From: Syntrophobacteraceae bacterium
GTDB taxonomy: Bacteria; Desulfobacterota; Syntrophobacteria; Syntrophobacterales; Syntrophobacteraceae
Length of the DNA stretch: 64,000 nt
Direction of reading: 5' to 3'
NCBI GenBank assembly: GCA_025454175.1
Contig: JALOOX010000012.1
Location: forward strand, 25,455 to 89,454
Part shown: in pieces, positions 1 through 10,400 of the stretch
Numbering within the stretch: position 1 is the first letter of the stretch
Layout of the letters: every line of letters begins with the position of its first letter
Program-made: the position numbers and the translations under genes
Notes under the pieces: generated by a model
What the model was told of the DNA's origin: nothing
What the model saw: only the letters and a program-made list of their open reading frames with translations
The model's database searches: none

Positions 1-680
1 AATTCAACGTGTCAGCGCTTCAAGCCCCCGCGAGCATCCCGGTGGTACGGCAAATGCTCTAACCAAGACGAGACCCACGGATGCACGCAAGAGAATATGG
101 CTCACGGTCCGTGGTTCCCCGATTTTTGCCGGCCGGGGTCCAAACGACAAGGACTGTGGAGCCTCGGAAAATCGGTCACGGGTAGGACCGCTCCGAGGTT
201 GGCCATTGAGATATTGGCGAAGGGACCATTTTCACTTGGAGACACATCGAGGATCGACATGGATCACCAGGGGGAGGTGACAGGGCGCAAGGAGAGAGGA
301 CTACCCACCGTTGCCGGTCTTGTCGATGCACGGACCGCCGGCAAGGGCTGCAGCACATTGACGCCCCGACGGCACGGTCTGTCCAGGAGCAAGGCTCCGA
401 GGGACACCGGGCAGACGGCAGATCAGAGTGGTGGCGTCACGAAAAGGCAAACGCAATGCTGTCAGGCAAGACATGGGGAACCTCATACGAGGAGTCGGGC
501 CAACGCGATTATTTCGCTTCCGTGGACCTCATCCCGCTTCAGGATTCAACGACACCCTCATGAGATGTCTTCCCGCGGTTTTTCCAACCATTCCCTGGGG
601 AACTGGGCAGCAATGAGCTTCGATGGTGGTCTCATCGCTCGTTCAAAGGGCTTCAGGGAGACTCAGGCAAGGAGGCATGT
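1..680. other. Intergenic stretch before the multicopper oxidase gene
   Basis: No gene, RNA or repeat that I can support. Open frames exist on both strands but lack a convincing ribosome binding site or any recognisable protein pattern. The last 20 bases carry the strong Shine-Dalgarno sequence (AAGGAGG) of the gene starting at 681. A promoter for that gene should be here, but I could not pick a convincing -35/-10 pair. Confidence 0.5.
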
Positions 681-3600
681 ATGAACAGGCAAAAGATCAT
701 TTTACCGGTGATCCTGGTGTTGCTGGTGGCGGCCTTTTCATGGGGACTTGAACAGGGCATGGCGCAAAAGGGCAGCCCCAATGCTCCAGGACAAAAGAAG
801 AAAATTACCCAGGCGGACCGGCAGGCCGCGGCAGATCGCGCCGCAGCAGCCGGTTTCACAATGGATGGGGTCGGCGCGGCAGACATGGCCATGCCGGGCG
901 CCGCCCCACGCTACTTCAGCCACCCCAACTATGCCAACAGCCCGTTGCCGGGCAACGCCGTTTCCGAATGGAACGCCATCGCCCAGGACATCCTCCAGCC
1001 GACGCCCATGCCGGGCATGCCCATGCCCATGGGTGGAGTGTCCATGTCGGCAGCGTTCGTCTACCTGTCCTACATGCAGGCCGCGGTCTACAACTCGCTG
1101 GTGGCCATCGAGGGAGGTTATACGCCATATAACTCGACGCTCACCGCCGACCCCAACGCCTCGCGAGACGCTGCGGTCGCAGCCGCCGCGTATGGTGTGC
1201 TGAAGAACTTTTTCCCCGAGGATCCCACGCTTGACGGAAAGTATGCCGCTTCACTCGCCGTGATTCCCGATAGCCCAGCCAAGACAGAGGGCATCGCAGT
1301 GGGAGCTGCAGCTGCGGCAGAGATCATCACCCTGCGTGCTGGCGACACTCTCAGCGGTGATGACGGGTACATCGTACCGCCTCCCGGTCCGGGCGTGTGG
1401 GAGCCGAACAAGCTGCCCGATGGCACGGTTGTTCCCCCCATGGATCCCTGGATGCGCAATCTGCAGCCGTTCATGCGTGCCACAGCAGCCGGTCTGCGTC
1501 CCCCACCCCCGCCAGCCCTGGATGACCCTCAATACCAGGCGGATCTAGCGGAAGTCCGGGACATCGGCAGCGCCATGAGCGCGACCCGCACGCCGGAGCA
1601 GACGGAAGTGGCCCAGTTCTGGGCGACCAACATGGTCATCCAGACCAACGCCTCCTACCGGAATCTCGCTGCCACCCAAGGCCTGAACCTGCTCGAAACG
1701 GCCCGCCTCATGGCCCTGGGTAACATGGCGGCCTCCGACAGCCTGATCGCCACCTTCGACGCCAAATACGCATACAACTTTTGGCGACCCCACACCGCGA
1801 TCCGGCACACCAACCCGGACGGCACTTATTCTGCGGCGGAGGTCAACACCTGGATGCCGCTGCTGATGGTGCCGAACTTCCCCGAGTACGTGGCGGGGCA
1901 CGGCTCCTTTGTCTCGGCCCAGGCGCAAGTCTATGCGAATTTTAACTTTTTCGCCTCAGGCGGAGTCGACCTGGACAGCGGTGTCACGAACACCACGCGG
2001 CATTATGCCACCGCAGCTCAAATGCGGGATGAGATCGTGAACGCCAGGACCTGGGGCGGGCTGCACTTCCGTAACTCGAGTGCGCTCGCGGTACGCCTGG
2101 GCCAGGCAATCGTGACCAACGCCTTGAGGACCTACTTCACCCCGGCGGCGGACAAGAGCGCACACGCCACCGTCTCCGGCGGCATTCGCAAGTTTGTGGA
2201 CGGTCTGCCGGGACTCGGCGCTGGCGCTGCCAACAACTTGGGCCAGTACATCCCGGTGGCGGTGCCCGACACGACCACCTACCCCGGATCGGACTACTAC
2301 ATCATCGAGCTGGGTGAGTACACCGAGCAGATGCACTCGGACCTGCCGCCCACCACGCTGCGCGGTTACCGGCAGGCCGGAGGTGAGTTCCGCTACCTGG
2401 GCCCGGCCATCGTGGCGCAAAAGGACCGACCCGTTCGTATCCTCTTCCGCAACCTGCTCCCGACCGGAGCGGGTGGCAACCTGTTCATCCCGACCGACAC
2501 CACGGTGATGGGATCGGGCATGACGGCCGACGGCCATGAGCTCATGGAGGCCAACCCGGGCATGGTCGACCCGCAGAACCCGATGTGCACCACCACCGAC
2601 CCGGTGATGAAGGCTCAGATGGTCGCAGACGGTCTCTGCTACGCCGAGAACCGGGCGACCCTGCACCTGCACGGCGGCATCTCGCCATGGATTTCGGACG
2701 GCACACCCCACCAGTGGATCACGCCAGCTGGCGAAAACACGCCGTACCCGGAAGGGGTCAGTGTGAGGGACGTCCCCGATATGGGAGCTCCCTTGCCTGG
2801 TGAGATGACCTTCTACTACACCAACCAGCAGAGCGCCCGGCTGATGTTCTACCACGACCACGCCTGGGGCATCACCCGCCTGAACGTCTACGCCGGCGAA
2901 GCAGCACCCTACATCATCCAGGATGCGACCGAGGCGACCCTAATCAGCGCAGGTACCATCCCCGGACCGGACGCCACCATCCCGTTGGTCGTCCAGGACA
3001 AGACCTTCGTACCGAGCGAAGCGCAGCTGGCCGTGTCCGACGAGACCTGGGACATGGACCTTTGGGGTGGCCCCGGGAGCCTGTGGCTGCCGCATGTCTA
3101 CTCACCGGCCCAAAACCCGGGCGACGCCTCGGGCGTCAACCAGTTTGGCCGCTGGGCTTACGGTCCCTGGTTCTGGCCCCCCACGAGCAACATCGAATAC
3201 GGGCCCGTCGACAATCCCTATTTCGACCCGGCCTGCAATCCCGACACGCAGTGGTGCGAACCGCCGCTGATCCCGGGCACGCCTTACAACTCCATGGGCA
3301 TGGAAGCTTTCATGGACACGCCGGTCGTCAACGGAACGGTTTACCCGACACTCACCGTCGATCCGAAGGCGTATCGATTCCGCGTCCTGAATGCGGCCAA
3401 TGACCGCTTCTTCAACCTGTCCATCTACCAGGCGGTCGATGCCAATGGCGTCCTTTGCGATGCGAATAATCCCAACCCGGCTCCGGAGAGCACCGGCGTG
3501 GCCTGCACCGAGGTGGCTCTGAACCCCGCCGAGGTGGCGGCTGCCCTGGAAGATCCGACGATCTTCCCCACGCCGCTTGCGGGAACCGAAGGCCCCGCCT

Positions 3601-5513
3601 GGATCTCTATCGGCACCGAGGGCGGCTTCCTGCCAGCCCCCGTGGTGATACCGGCCCATCCCACCACATGGGTTAACGACCCGACGGTGTTCAATGCCGG
3701 CAATGTGGACCTGCACTCGCTGTTGACGGCTCCGGCTGAACGGCATGATGTCATCGTGGACTTCTCGCAGTATGCCGGCCAGACGCTGATCCTCTACAAC
3801 GACGCGCCAGCGGCGTTCCCGGCGCGTGATCCGCGCTACGACTATTACACCGGCAACGGGGACTACCGGGATACCGGCGGCGCGCCTTCGACGCTCCCCG
3901 GCTACGGGCCGAACACCCGCACCATCATGCAGATCAAGGTGACCGCCATGGCCCCCGCCTCCCCCTTCAGTGTGCCTGCGCTCGAGGCGGCATTCAAGGC
4001 GACGAGCCTGGATGGTCGGGGAGTATTTCAGAATGGTCAGCACCCGATCATCGTCGGGCAGGGCGAATACAACTCGGCCTACGGCACCTCGTTCCAGACC
4101 AATGGACCGAGGAACGGAACCGTGCAGATCTTTGACACCTCCCTGACTTTCGACACTCTGGCGGGTGTCCCGTTGACCATGAACCTCAAGCCGAAGATGA
4201 TCCAGGACGAGATGGGGGAAGCCTTTGAAATGTCTTATGGACGCATGAGCGGGTTTCTGGGGGTGGAGACGGCCAACGCTCAGGCGGGTTTGCAGAACAT
4301 GATCCTTCACCCGTACACGTATCCGCCGACCGAGGTCCTTGACGGTGTGGAGCTGCCGCCGGGAACGGCGCTCGAACCCATTGCCACAACCGACGACGGC
4401 ACGCAGATCTGGAAGATCACCCACAACGGAGTGGACACGCACCCGATCCACTGGCACCTGTATGACGTGCAGCTCCTCAACCGGGTCGGCTGGGACGGGA
4501 TCGTCCGCAAGCCTCACCCAAGCGAGCTGGGCTGGAAGGACACGGTCCGCGTCAGCCCGCTGGAAGACACCATCGTCGCCCTGAGGCCACTGATTCCCCA
4601 GCTCCCGGCTGGATGGGGCGGCCTGCCCAACAGCATCCGGCTGCTCGACCCGTCCATGCCCGAAGGTTGGTTCCTGGAAGGCGCCAACACGACTCAGCGC
4701 GAGGCGATGGGACTGCCCATCATGGCATTCAGCCCCGATGGGGAGCCTGTCGACATTATCAACCACTATGTCAACTACGGCTGGGAGTACGTGTACCACT
4801 GCCACATCCTCAGCCACGAAGAGATGGACATGATGCACGCCCAGGCGGTGGGTGTGGCGCCTCCAGCCCCGACGCTCGTGAGCGCCATTGCCTCTGGAAA
4901 CGGCAACAACCGGCAATACACTGTGACCTGGATCGACAACTCCAAGAACGAGACCGCTTTCGTCATCGAGCGTTCCACGAGTCCCACGGGCCCCTGGAGC
5001 ATCCTGGCGACCATCCCGTCCGACCGGCTGGTTGTTGGACCGGGGACCGGCCAAAGAACCTATGTGGACAGGACCCGGAGCACCTACTACTACCAGGTCT
5101 ACGCCGTCAACGTGGTTGGCGACACGTGGGACTACTCCAATCCGGCTCTCAACGAGATCCCGCCGGGAGGAGGATGGCCGACTCTGACGCTCACCTCGGG
5201 GGGAGGGGCTGTAACCCCACCCGTCATAGCCGCTCCCACCAACCTGGCGGGAAGCGCCGTTGTGAAGAACAAGAACTCGGCGACGGTCACCCTCGGCTGG
5301 GTGGACAATTCCAGCAACGAAACGGGCTTCCTGGTTCAGCGGGCCTATGACGCCGCATTCTCGAGCGGCGTGGTGAACGCGACCGTGGGAAGCAATGTCA
5401 AGACCTTCACCCAGACGGTGGCGCGAGGCACGACCTTCTACTACAGGGTACACGCCTTCAACGACACAACCCAGTCCGGGTGGTCCAACACTGTCACCAT
5501 TCCCACACCATAA
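681..5513 (+). CDS. Exported vanadium-haloperoxidase-like / multicopper oxidase fusion with two Fn3-like domains
   Basis: 1610 residues. A signal peptide (MNRQKIILPVILVLL...) precedes a Met/Pro-rich segment. Residues about 85-500 resemble the vanadium chloroperoxidase/PAP2 family: the K-x6-RP motif (KYAYNFWRP, F367), a GHGS segment with H407 in place of PSGH, and R-x3-G-x-H ending at H462. Residues about 530-1390 are a multicopper oxidase with all four copper motifs: LHLHG (H662, H664), HDH (725-727), HPIHWH (1254-1259) and HCHILSHEEMDM (H1373, C1374, H1375, H1379, M1384). Two fibronectin-III-like domains follow (about 1395-1505 and 1515-1610). The start has AAGGAGG about six bases upstream. 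The substrate is unknown; phenol, metal (Mn, Cu) or halide oxidation are all possible for these families. It probably works in the periplasm or outside the cell, together with the peroxidase encoded next. An oxygen-using enzyme is unexpected in a genome that otherwise looks anaerobic. Confidence 0.88.
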   Translation: MNRQKIILPVILVLLVAAFSWGLEQGMAQKGSPNAPGQKKKITQADRQAAADRAAAAGFTMDGVGAADMAMPGAAPRYFSHPNYANSPLPGNAVSEWNAIAQDILQPTPMPGMPMPMGGVSMSAAFVYLSYMQAAVYNSLVAIEGGYTPYNSTLTADPNASRDAAVAAAAYGVLKNFFPEDPTLDGKYAASLAVIPDSPAKTEGIAVGAAAAAEIITLRAGDTLSGDDGYIVPPPGPGVWEPNKLPDGTVVPPMDPWMRNLQPFMRATAAGLRPPPPPALDDPQYQADLAEVRDIGSAMSATRTPEQTEVAQFWATNMVIQTNASYRNLAATQGLNLLETARLMALGNMAASDSLIATFDAKYAYNFWRPHTAIRHTNPDGTYSAAEVNTWMPLLMVPNFPEYVAGHGSFVSAQAQVYANFNFFASGGVDLDSGVTNTTRHYATAAQMRDEIVNARTWGGLHFRNSSALAVRLGQAIVTNALRTYFTPAADKSAHATVSGGIRKFVDGLPGLGAGAANNLGQYIPVAVPDTTTYPGSDYYIIELGEYTEQMHSDLPPTTLRGYRQAGGEFRYLGPAIVAQKDRPVRILFRNLLPTGAGGNLFIPTDTTVMGSGMTADGHELMEANPGMVDPQNPMCTTTDPVMKAQMVADGLCYAENRATLHLHGGISPWISDGTPHQWITPAGENTPYPEGVSVRDVPDMGAPLPGEMTFYYTNQQSARLMFYHDHAWGITRLNVYAGEAAPYIIQDATEATLISAGTIPGPDATIPLVVQDKTFVPSEAQLAVSDETWDMDLWGGPGSLWLPHVYSPAQNPGDASGVNQFGRWAYGPWFWPPTSNIEYGPVDNPYFDPACNPDTQWCEPPLIPGTPYNSMGMEAFMDTPVVNGTVYPTLTVDPKAYRFRVLNAANDRFFNLSIYQAVDANGVLCDANNPNPAPESTGVACTEVALNPAEVAAALEDPTIFPTPLAGTEGPAWISIGTEGGFLPAPVVIPAHPTTWVNDPTVFNAGNVDLHSLLTAPAERHDVIVDFSQYAGQTLILYNDAPAAFPARDPRYDYYTGNGDYRDTGGAPSTLPGYGPNTRTIMQIKVTAMAPASPFSVPALEAAFKATSLDGRGVFQNGQHPIIVGQGEYNSAYGTSFQTNGPRNGTVQIFDTSLTFDTLAGVPLTMNLKPKMIQDEMGEAFEMSYGRMSGFLGVETANAQAGLQNMILHPYTYPPTEVLDGVELPPGTALEPIATTDDGTQIWKITHNGVDTHPIHWHLYDVQLLNRVGWDGIVRKPHPSELGWKDTVRVSPLEDTIVALRPLIPQLPAGWGGLPNSIRLLDPSMPEGWFLEGANTTQREAMGLPIMAFSPDGEPVDIINHYVNYGWEYVYHCHILSHEEMDMMHAQAVGVAPPAPTLVSAIASGNGNNRQYTVTWIDNSKNETAFVIERSTSPTGPWSILATIPSDRLVVGPGTGQRTYVDRTRSTYYYQVYAVNVVGDTWDYSNPALNEIPPGGGWPTLTLTSGGGAVTPPVIAAPTNLAGSAVVKNKNSATVTLGWVDNSSNETGFLVQRAYDAAFSSGVVNATVGSNVKTFTQTVARGTTFYYRVHAFNDTTQSGWSNTVTIPTP

Positions 5514-5537
5514 CGCTCGACCTGATGAGACCCAACC

Positions 5538-5561
5538 GGGGGAGGGACTCCACCCTCCCCC
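5538..5561 (+). terminator. Perfect 9-bp GC hairpin between the oxidase and peroxidase genes
   Basis: GGGGGAGGG (5538-5546) pairs with CCCTCCCCC (5553-5561) around a 6-base loop, 24 bases after the stop codon. There is no U-tract, so it is a weak intrinsic terminator at best; it could instead be an mRNA-stabilising or attenuating hairpin inside a two-gene transcript. A similar hairpin follows the next gene. Confidence 0.45.
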
Positions 5562-5646
5562 TCGAACTGACAATGCCCAGGAAGATATGAGACGGGGCCA
5601 TCGAAACATGGATGGCGCATCAATCTGTCTGAAAAGGAGGGTTTCG

Positions 5647-7098
5647 ATGAGAAGACCACTTTACATTTTCATGGCGGTTGCTCTTGGGCTCTGCGTTTTC
5701 CGGCCGGCGGCTCCTTGTTCTGGACAAGCCGAGATCCCGGCCCTTGCTCTCAGCCCCATTGAAGCGCTTGGCAAGGCGCTCTTTTTCGATCCGGGCCTTT
5801 CCGTGAACCGCACCCAGTCGTGCGCCAGCTGCCACGACCCCGGTGTGGGGTTCACCGGGCCTCATTCGGACATCAACGCACACGGCGCCGTCGAGCCGGG
5901 TGCGGTGCCCGACAGGTTCGGCAATCGCAAACCGCCAACCGCGGCTTATGGCGGAGACAGCCCCCTGCTGCACTACGATGAAACAGCGAAGGGCTGGTTC
6001 GGCGGCATGTTCTGGGACGCCCGGGCCACCGGCTGGACCTTGGGGGACCCGCTGGCGGAACAGGCCATGGGACCTTTCCTGAACCCGCTCGAGATGGCCA
6101 TGCCGGAGGAAAAGCAGGTATGCCTCAGGGTGGCCCATTCTGAATACGTCCAGCTCTTTAACACCGTCTGGGGGCCTGGCTCCCTGGATTGCGTCAAGGA
6201 TTCGGCTGGAGCCTATGAAAGGATCGCCCGCTCCATTGCCGCCTACGAGAAGAGCGCCGAGGTCAACCCCTTCACCTCCAAGTTTGACCTGTTCTGGGTT
6301 AATGCCAGTGCCGCAGGCAAGGATATCTCGTTGATTACTGCAGCGGGAATACCCGGCGGCATGGGAAGCGGCGGCGGTGGCATGGGAGGCGGTGGCGGTG
6401 GCATGGGAGGCGGTGGCGGTGGCATGGGAGGTGGTGGTGGCATGGGGGGATGCGGAAGCCAGAACCCGAACGCCGCGAACAATCCCGCCTGCTGGCAGCA
6501 CTACAAGGGCCTGGGTTTGACCGATGAGGAGGTTCAGGGACTTGCAGTCTTCAACGACGCCAACCGCGGCAACTGCGCTTCCTGCCACTCGCTGAAGGCT
6601 GGATCAGCTGGTTATCCATTGTTCACCGACTTCAGCTATCACAATCTCGGCATTCCGAAGAACCCGGAAAACCCATACTACACCATGCCCAAGAAGTGGA
6701 ACCCCGATGGAGAAAAGTGGGTGGATTTGGGCCTGGGCCAGTTCCTCAAGAGCGCCGGAGATCCGCCCGAGGTGTATGAGATCGAAATGGGCAAGTTCAA
6801 GACGCCCACTCTGCGCAATGTGGATCTTCGGCCTTCCGCGGATTTTGTCAAAGCATACGGTCACAACGGCTTTTTCAAGTCGCTGGATGCCATGGACGGC
6901 ATCATTCACTTCTACGCCTGGCGTGCCATGATGGATACCGGCGGAATGGGCGGCGGGATGGGGCCTGATCCCAACATGTTTCCTCCGCCTGAGTGGGATC
7001 AGAACCGAATTGTGATGCAGCCTTTCAACTTCATGATGGACGGCCCAAGAATCACGGCCTTCCTGAAGACAATTTCCGACGGTTACTTTTCGAGATAG
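5647..7098 (+). CDS. Di-haem cytochrome c peroxidase (MauG/CcpA family) with Met/Gly-rich insert
   Basis: 483 residues, exported (MRRPLYIFMAVALGLCVFRP...). Two haem-binding CxxCH motifs lie at about C59 (CASCH) and C310 (CASCH), the spacing expected for the di-haem peroxidase/MauG family. The family reduces H2O2 or oxidises a protein-bound substrate in the periplasm. The ATG at 5647 is preceded by AAAAGGAGG at ideal distance; the frame is open further upstream, but that part does not look like protein. Residues about 237-268 are an almost pure Gly/Met tract encoded by a 21-bp tandem repeat; another GGMGGGMG stretch occurs near residue 435. The insert makes it longer than the usual 330-400 residues. 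Met-rich loops can bind copper, which would fit the multicopper oxidase encoded 133 bp upstream; that link is inference. Confidence 0.88.
   Translation: MRRPLYIFMAVALGLCVFRPAAPCSGQAEIPALALSPIEALGKALFFDPGLSVNRTQSCASCHDPGVGFTGPHSDINAHGAVEPGAVPDRFGNRKPPTAAYGGDSPLLHYDETAKGWFGGMFWDARATGWTLGDPLAEQAMGPFLNPLEMAMPEEKQVCLRVAHSEYVQLFNTVWGPGSLDCVKDSAGAYERIARSIAAYEKSAEVNPFTSKFDLFWVNASAAGKDISLITAAGIPGGMGSGGGGMGGGGGGMGGGGGGMGGGGGMGGCGSQNPNAANNPACWQHYKGLGLTDEEVQGLAVFNDANRGNCASCHSLKAGSAGYPLFTDFSYHNLGIPKNPENPYYTMPKKWNPDGEKWVDLGLGQFLKSAGDPPEVYEIEMGKFKTPTLRNVDLRPSADFVKAYGHNGFFKSLDAMDGIIHFYAWRAMMDTGGMGGGMGPDPNMFPPPEWDQNRIVMQPFNFMMDGPRITAFLKTISDGYFSR
6355..6450 (+). repeat. 21-bp tandem repeat coding for a Gly/Met tract
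   Basis: About four imperfect copies of a 21-bp unit (ggcatgggaggcggtggcgg...) code for repeated GGMGGGG between the two haem domains of the peroxidase. The copies are nearly identical at the DNA level, which suggests recent slippage or expansion, so unit number may vary between strains. Confidence 0.85.
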
Positions 7099-7107
7099 CC
7101 CGATGCT

Positions 7108-7132
7108 GGGGGGAGGGATACCCCCTCCTCCC
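7108..7132 (+). terminator. GC-rich hairpin after the peroxidase gene
   Basis: Bases 7108-7117 (GGGGGGAGGG) can pair with 7123-7132 (one G-T pair), loop about five bases, starting ten bases after the stop codon. There is no U-tract. It resembles the hairpin at 5538-5561 in sequence and position. Confidence 0.4.
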
Positions 7133-7460
7133 TCGTGCCGCGCTCACATCACTGCGGGAAGCATTCCCTTTCATTAACCGCGATATCCCCATGCAGCGTG
7201 GATACCTGTCTGGTCTCAGTTGAAGGTCCCCGATGGTGGCAGCGCAGGGCATCAAGCCGCGCCTGCAGAGATCACGGCCGTCTGACGGTGCTCGTTCCTC
7301 GATCCACATCACAGCTTTTGACCGGCTGTACCTCTCATTTAGCCTTCCGCCTGCGGGCCTCGAGCTCGTCGGCTGAATAACTCCTCAAATTTCTGTCTCT
7401 CCCCACCGGTCTGAGCTGACGGCACCACGACATGGGGCCCTTGAAAAACCGCGATCTGAT
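7133..7460. other. Convergent intergenic region, nothing recognised
   Basis: Separates the plus-strand peroxidase from the 3' end of hdrA on the minus strand. I see no supported gene, repeat or U-tract terminator here. Confidence 0.5.
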
Positions 7461-10400
7461 TCAGGGGGTGCCGCCGGCCGCCGCGGCGGCGTGGGCGCCG
7501 AGCTGGGCATCGGTGTAGTGCTTCATGGAGATGGCCTTGGCGGGGCATTCGGCGACGCAGACCCCGCAGCCCTGGCACCCGCGCGGATCGATGACCGAGA
7601 TCCCCTCCTCGTCCATGCGCGGCACGTGGTAGGGACAGACGTAAACACAGGCGAGGCAGGCGCTGCAGCGGTCCCGGATGACCTCCGCCACGGTGCCGCT
7701 CACCCGGATCTCGTTCTGGACCAGGAGCCCCGCCGCCCGGCCGGCCGCTCCCCGGGCCTGGGCCAGGCTCTCCTCGATGAATCTCGGGCTGTGGGCCAGG
7801 CCGCACAGGAAGACCCCCTGGGTGTTGGCATCGAGGGGGCTCAGCTTGGGATGAGACTCCATGAAGAAGCCCTCCTGCCCCCGGGACAGCTTGAGCATCG
7901 CAGCCACCGCATCGGCCCCGGCATGGGGGCGGATGCCGCCGCTCAGCACCAGGGCGTCCGGGCTGATGCGAAGATCCAGACCGCTCGACGGGTCGAAAAC
8001 GGAAACATCGATCCTGACGTCCTCGACCTGGACCTCGGGGGGAGCCTCGGGCTCGAAACGAACAAAGACGGCGCCCAGGTCTCGAGCTTTCCGGTAGTAT
8101 TCCTCCTTGAACCCGAAGGTCCGGATGTCCCGGTACAGGACGTAGACCGCCGCGCCGGGTCTTTCCTCCAGGAGCCTGATGGCGTTCTTGACGGCCGCCG
8201 AGCAGCACACCCGGCTGCACATCGGGAATTCCTCCGAACGGGACCCGACACACTGGATCATGACGGTGACTCGAGGAAGGGCCGAAGGACCCGCCAGGAA
8301 GCGCTCTTCGAGCTCCAGCTGAGTCATGATCCCCGGATGGCCGCCGTAATGGAATTCCGTCGGCTCGTAAGGGCGACCCCCCGTGGCCACGATGACAGCC
8401 CCGGCCTCCACGGGAACGGTGCGGCCGTTCTGGACGATCCTGCCCTTGAAATCCCCCACTCCGCCGTCAAGCTGCCGGACCTCGGCGTTCAGCCAGGTGG
8501 TGATGGTCCGATGGCTCCGGACGCGCAGCACCATCTGCTCCACCAGCTTGCGTGGCGGTGAGGTCCCCGGGTTGTGAACGATGCGCCGCGCCACCCCCCC
8601 CAGCCGGGCTTCCTTTTCCACCAGGGTCACCGGGATACCCTGGTCGGCCAGGGTCAGGGCCGCCGTCATGCCGGCCAGCCCTCCCCCGATGACCAGGGCC
8701 TTCTGAACCACCTGGACCGACACATCGTCGACAGGCTCGAGCAGTGCTGCCCGGGCCACAGCCGCATCCACCAGGGCCTTGGCCTTTCGGGTGGCCGCCT
8801 CGGGCTCGTCCCCGTGGACCCATGAGCACTGATCTCGAATGTTGGCCATTTCGAAGAGATACGGATTGAGCCCTTTCTGCTTGAGGGTCTCGCGGAACAG
8901 GGGCTCGTGGGTGCGGGGCGAGCAGGCGGCCACCACCACCCGGTTGAGGCCGTGGGCCGTGATGAGCTCCTTCATGCGCTCCTGGGTCTGGGTCGAGCAG
9001 GAAAACTGGAAATCCTCGGCCACCACCACGTTGGGCAGGGACGCGGCACGCTCGCGAACGGCGGCCACGTCGACGACGCCCGCGATGTTCCGCCCGCAGT
9101 GGCAGACGAAGACCCCCACGCGGGGAACTGCTTCCATCTTGAGCCCGTCGGCTGCCGGAATATCGCCCAGGTCGCCCGTCATCGCCCGGTCGCCTTCCAC
9201 GGCGTCAGCAACCCCTGGAGCATCCGGCGTCTCAAGGTCTTCAAAACCCTCAAGGATGTCACCGCCGGCCATCATCCGGAGGCAGGACGCCGCACTGGCC
9301 GCGGCGGCGCTGGCTCCCGTCACCGACTCGGGAATGTCCTTGGGGCCGTCCAGGACCCCCGCCACGAAAACCCCTTCCCGCGAGGTCAGGGTCGGGCGCT
9401 CCAAGTCCGGCTCGATGAACCCATAGGCGTTCACCTCGATCCCGAGCCTCGCCAGCAACGGCGCCATGGCGCCGGACGGCTTCATGCCCGCCGAGAGCAC
9501 CACCAGGTCGAATTCCTCCTCCCGGTGCTCCATGGTGTGATGGTCATGGTAGCTGATGACCAGGTTGCGGTTCTCGGGGTTTTCAACGATCTGCGAAAGC
9601 ATGCTCCGCACGAAGCGCACATGGAGCCCATGGCGGGCCCGCTCCACGTAGCGGTCGAAGTCCTTCCCCTGGGCGCGGATGTCCATGTAATAGATGGTCG
9701 CCTCGCTTTGGGGATCGTGCTCGCGCACCAGCATGCCCTGCTTGACGGCCGCCATGCAGCAGACCGACGAGCAGAAATTGCGGTTGCGCGCGCTGTCCCG
9801 GGACGCAACGCACTGGATCCAGGCAACGCGCCGCGGGACAGCGCCGTCCGACGGTCTCCGGGGATGTCCCGCAAAAGGTCCCGCGGCCGAAAGCATGCGC
9901 TCGAAATCCAGGCTCGTCGCCACATTGGCGTAGCGGCCATGGCCGTACTCACCGGCCTGCGGCACCACGGCAAGCTCGTAGCCCCCCGCCAGGATGACGG
10001 CCCCCACCGGCAGATCCACATCCTCGCCCCGATCATCGAAGCGGACGGCTCCCGTGGGACAAATCTTCTCACACAGCCGACAGCGGCCCTTCTGGAAGTA
10101 AATGCACGATGCCGTATCGATGGCAGGCACCATGGGAATGGCCTGGGAATGGGCCAGGTACACGGCCTTACGTTTGTCGAGGTTCGCGTTGTAAGGATTG
10201 GGGACATTCTTGGGGCATCGGTCCACGCACTGTCGGCAGCCGATGCAGAGGTTCTCGTCCACGTACCGCGGGTGGCGGTGGATGCGCGCCGAGAATCGCC
10301 CCGGCTCTCCCTCGAGGTCCACCAGCTCCGCCATCGTCATGATGCGGATGTTCGGGTGCCGGGCGCAGGCGACCATGCGGGGAGCGATCATGCAGGTCGA

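Noticed and set aside
97..684. 195-codon open frame before the oxidase gene
   Set aside because: No ribosome binding site, Arg/Ser/Gly-rich random-looking translation, no family resemblance.
3102..5609. 835-codon open frame on the minus strand
   Set aside because: Antisense of the multicopper oxidase, which has all four copper motifs.
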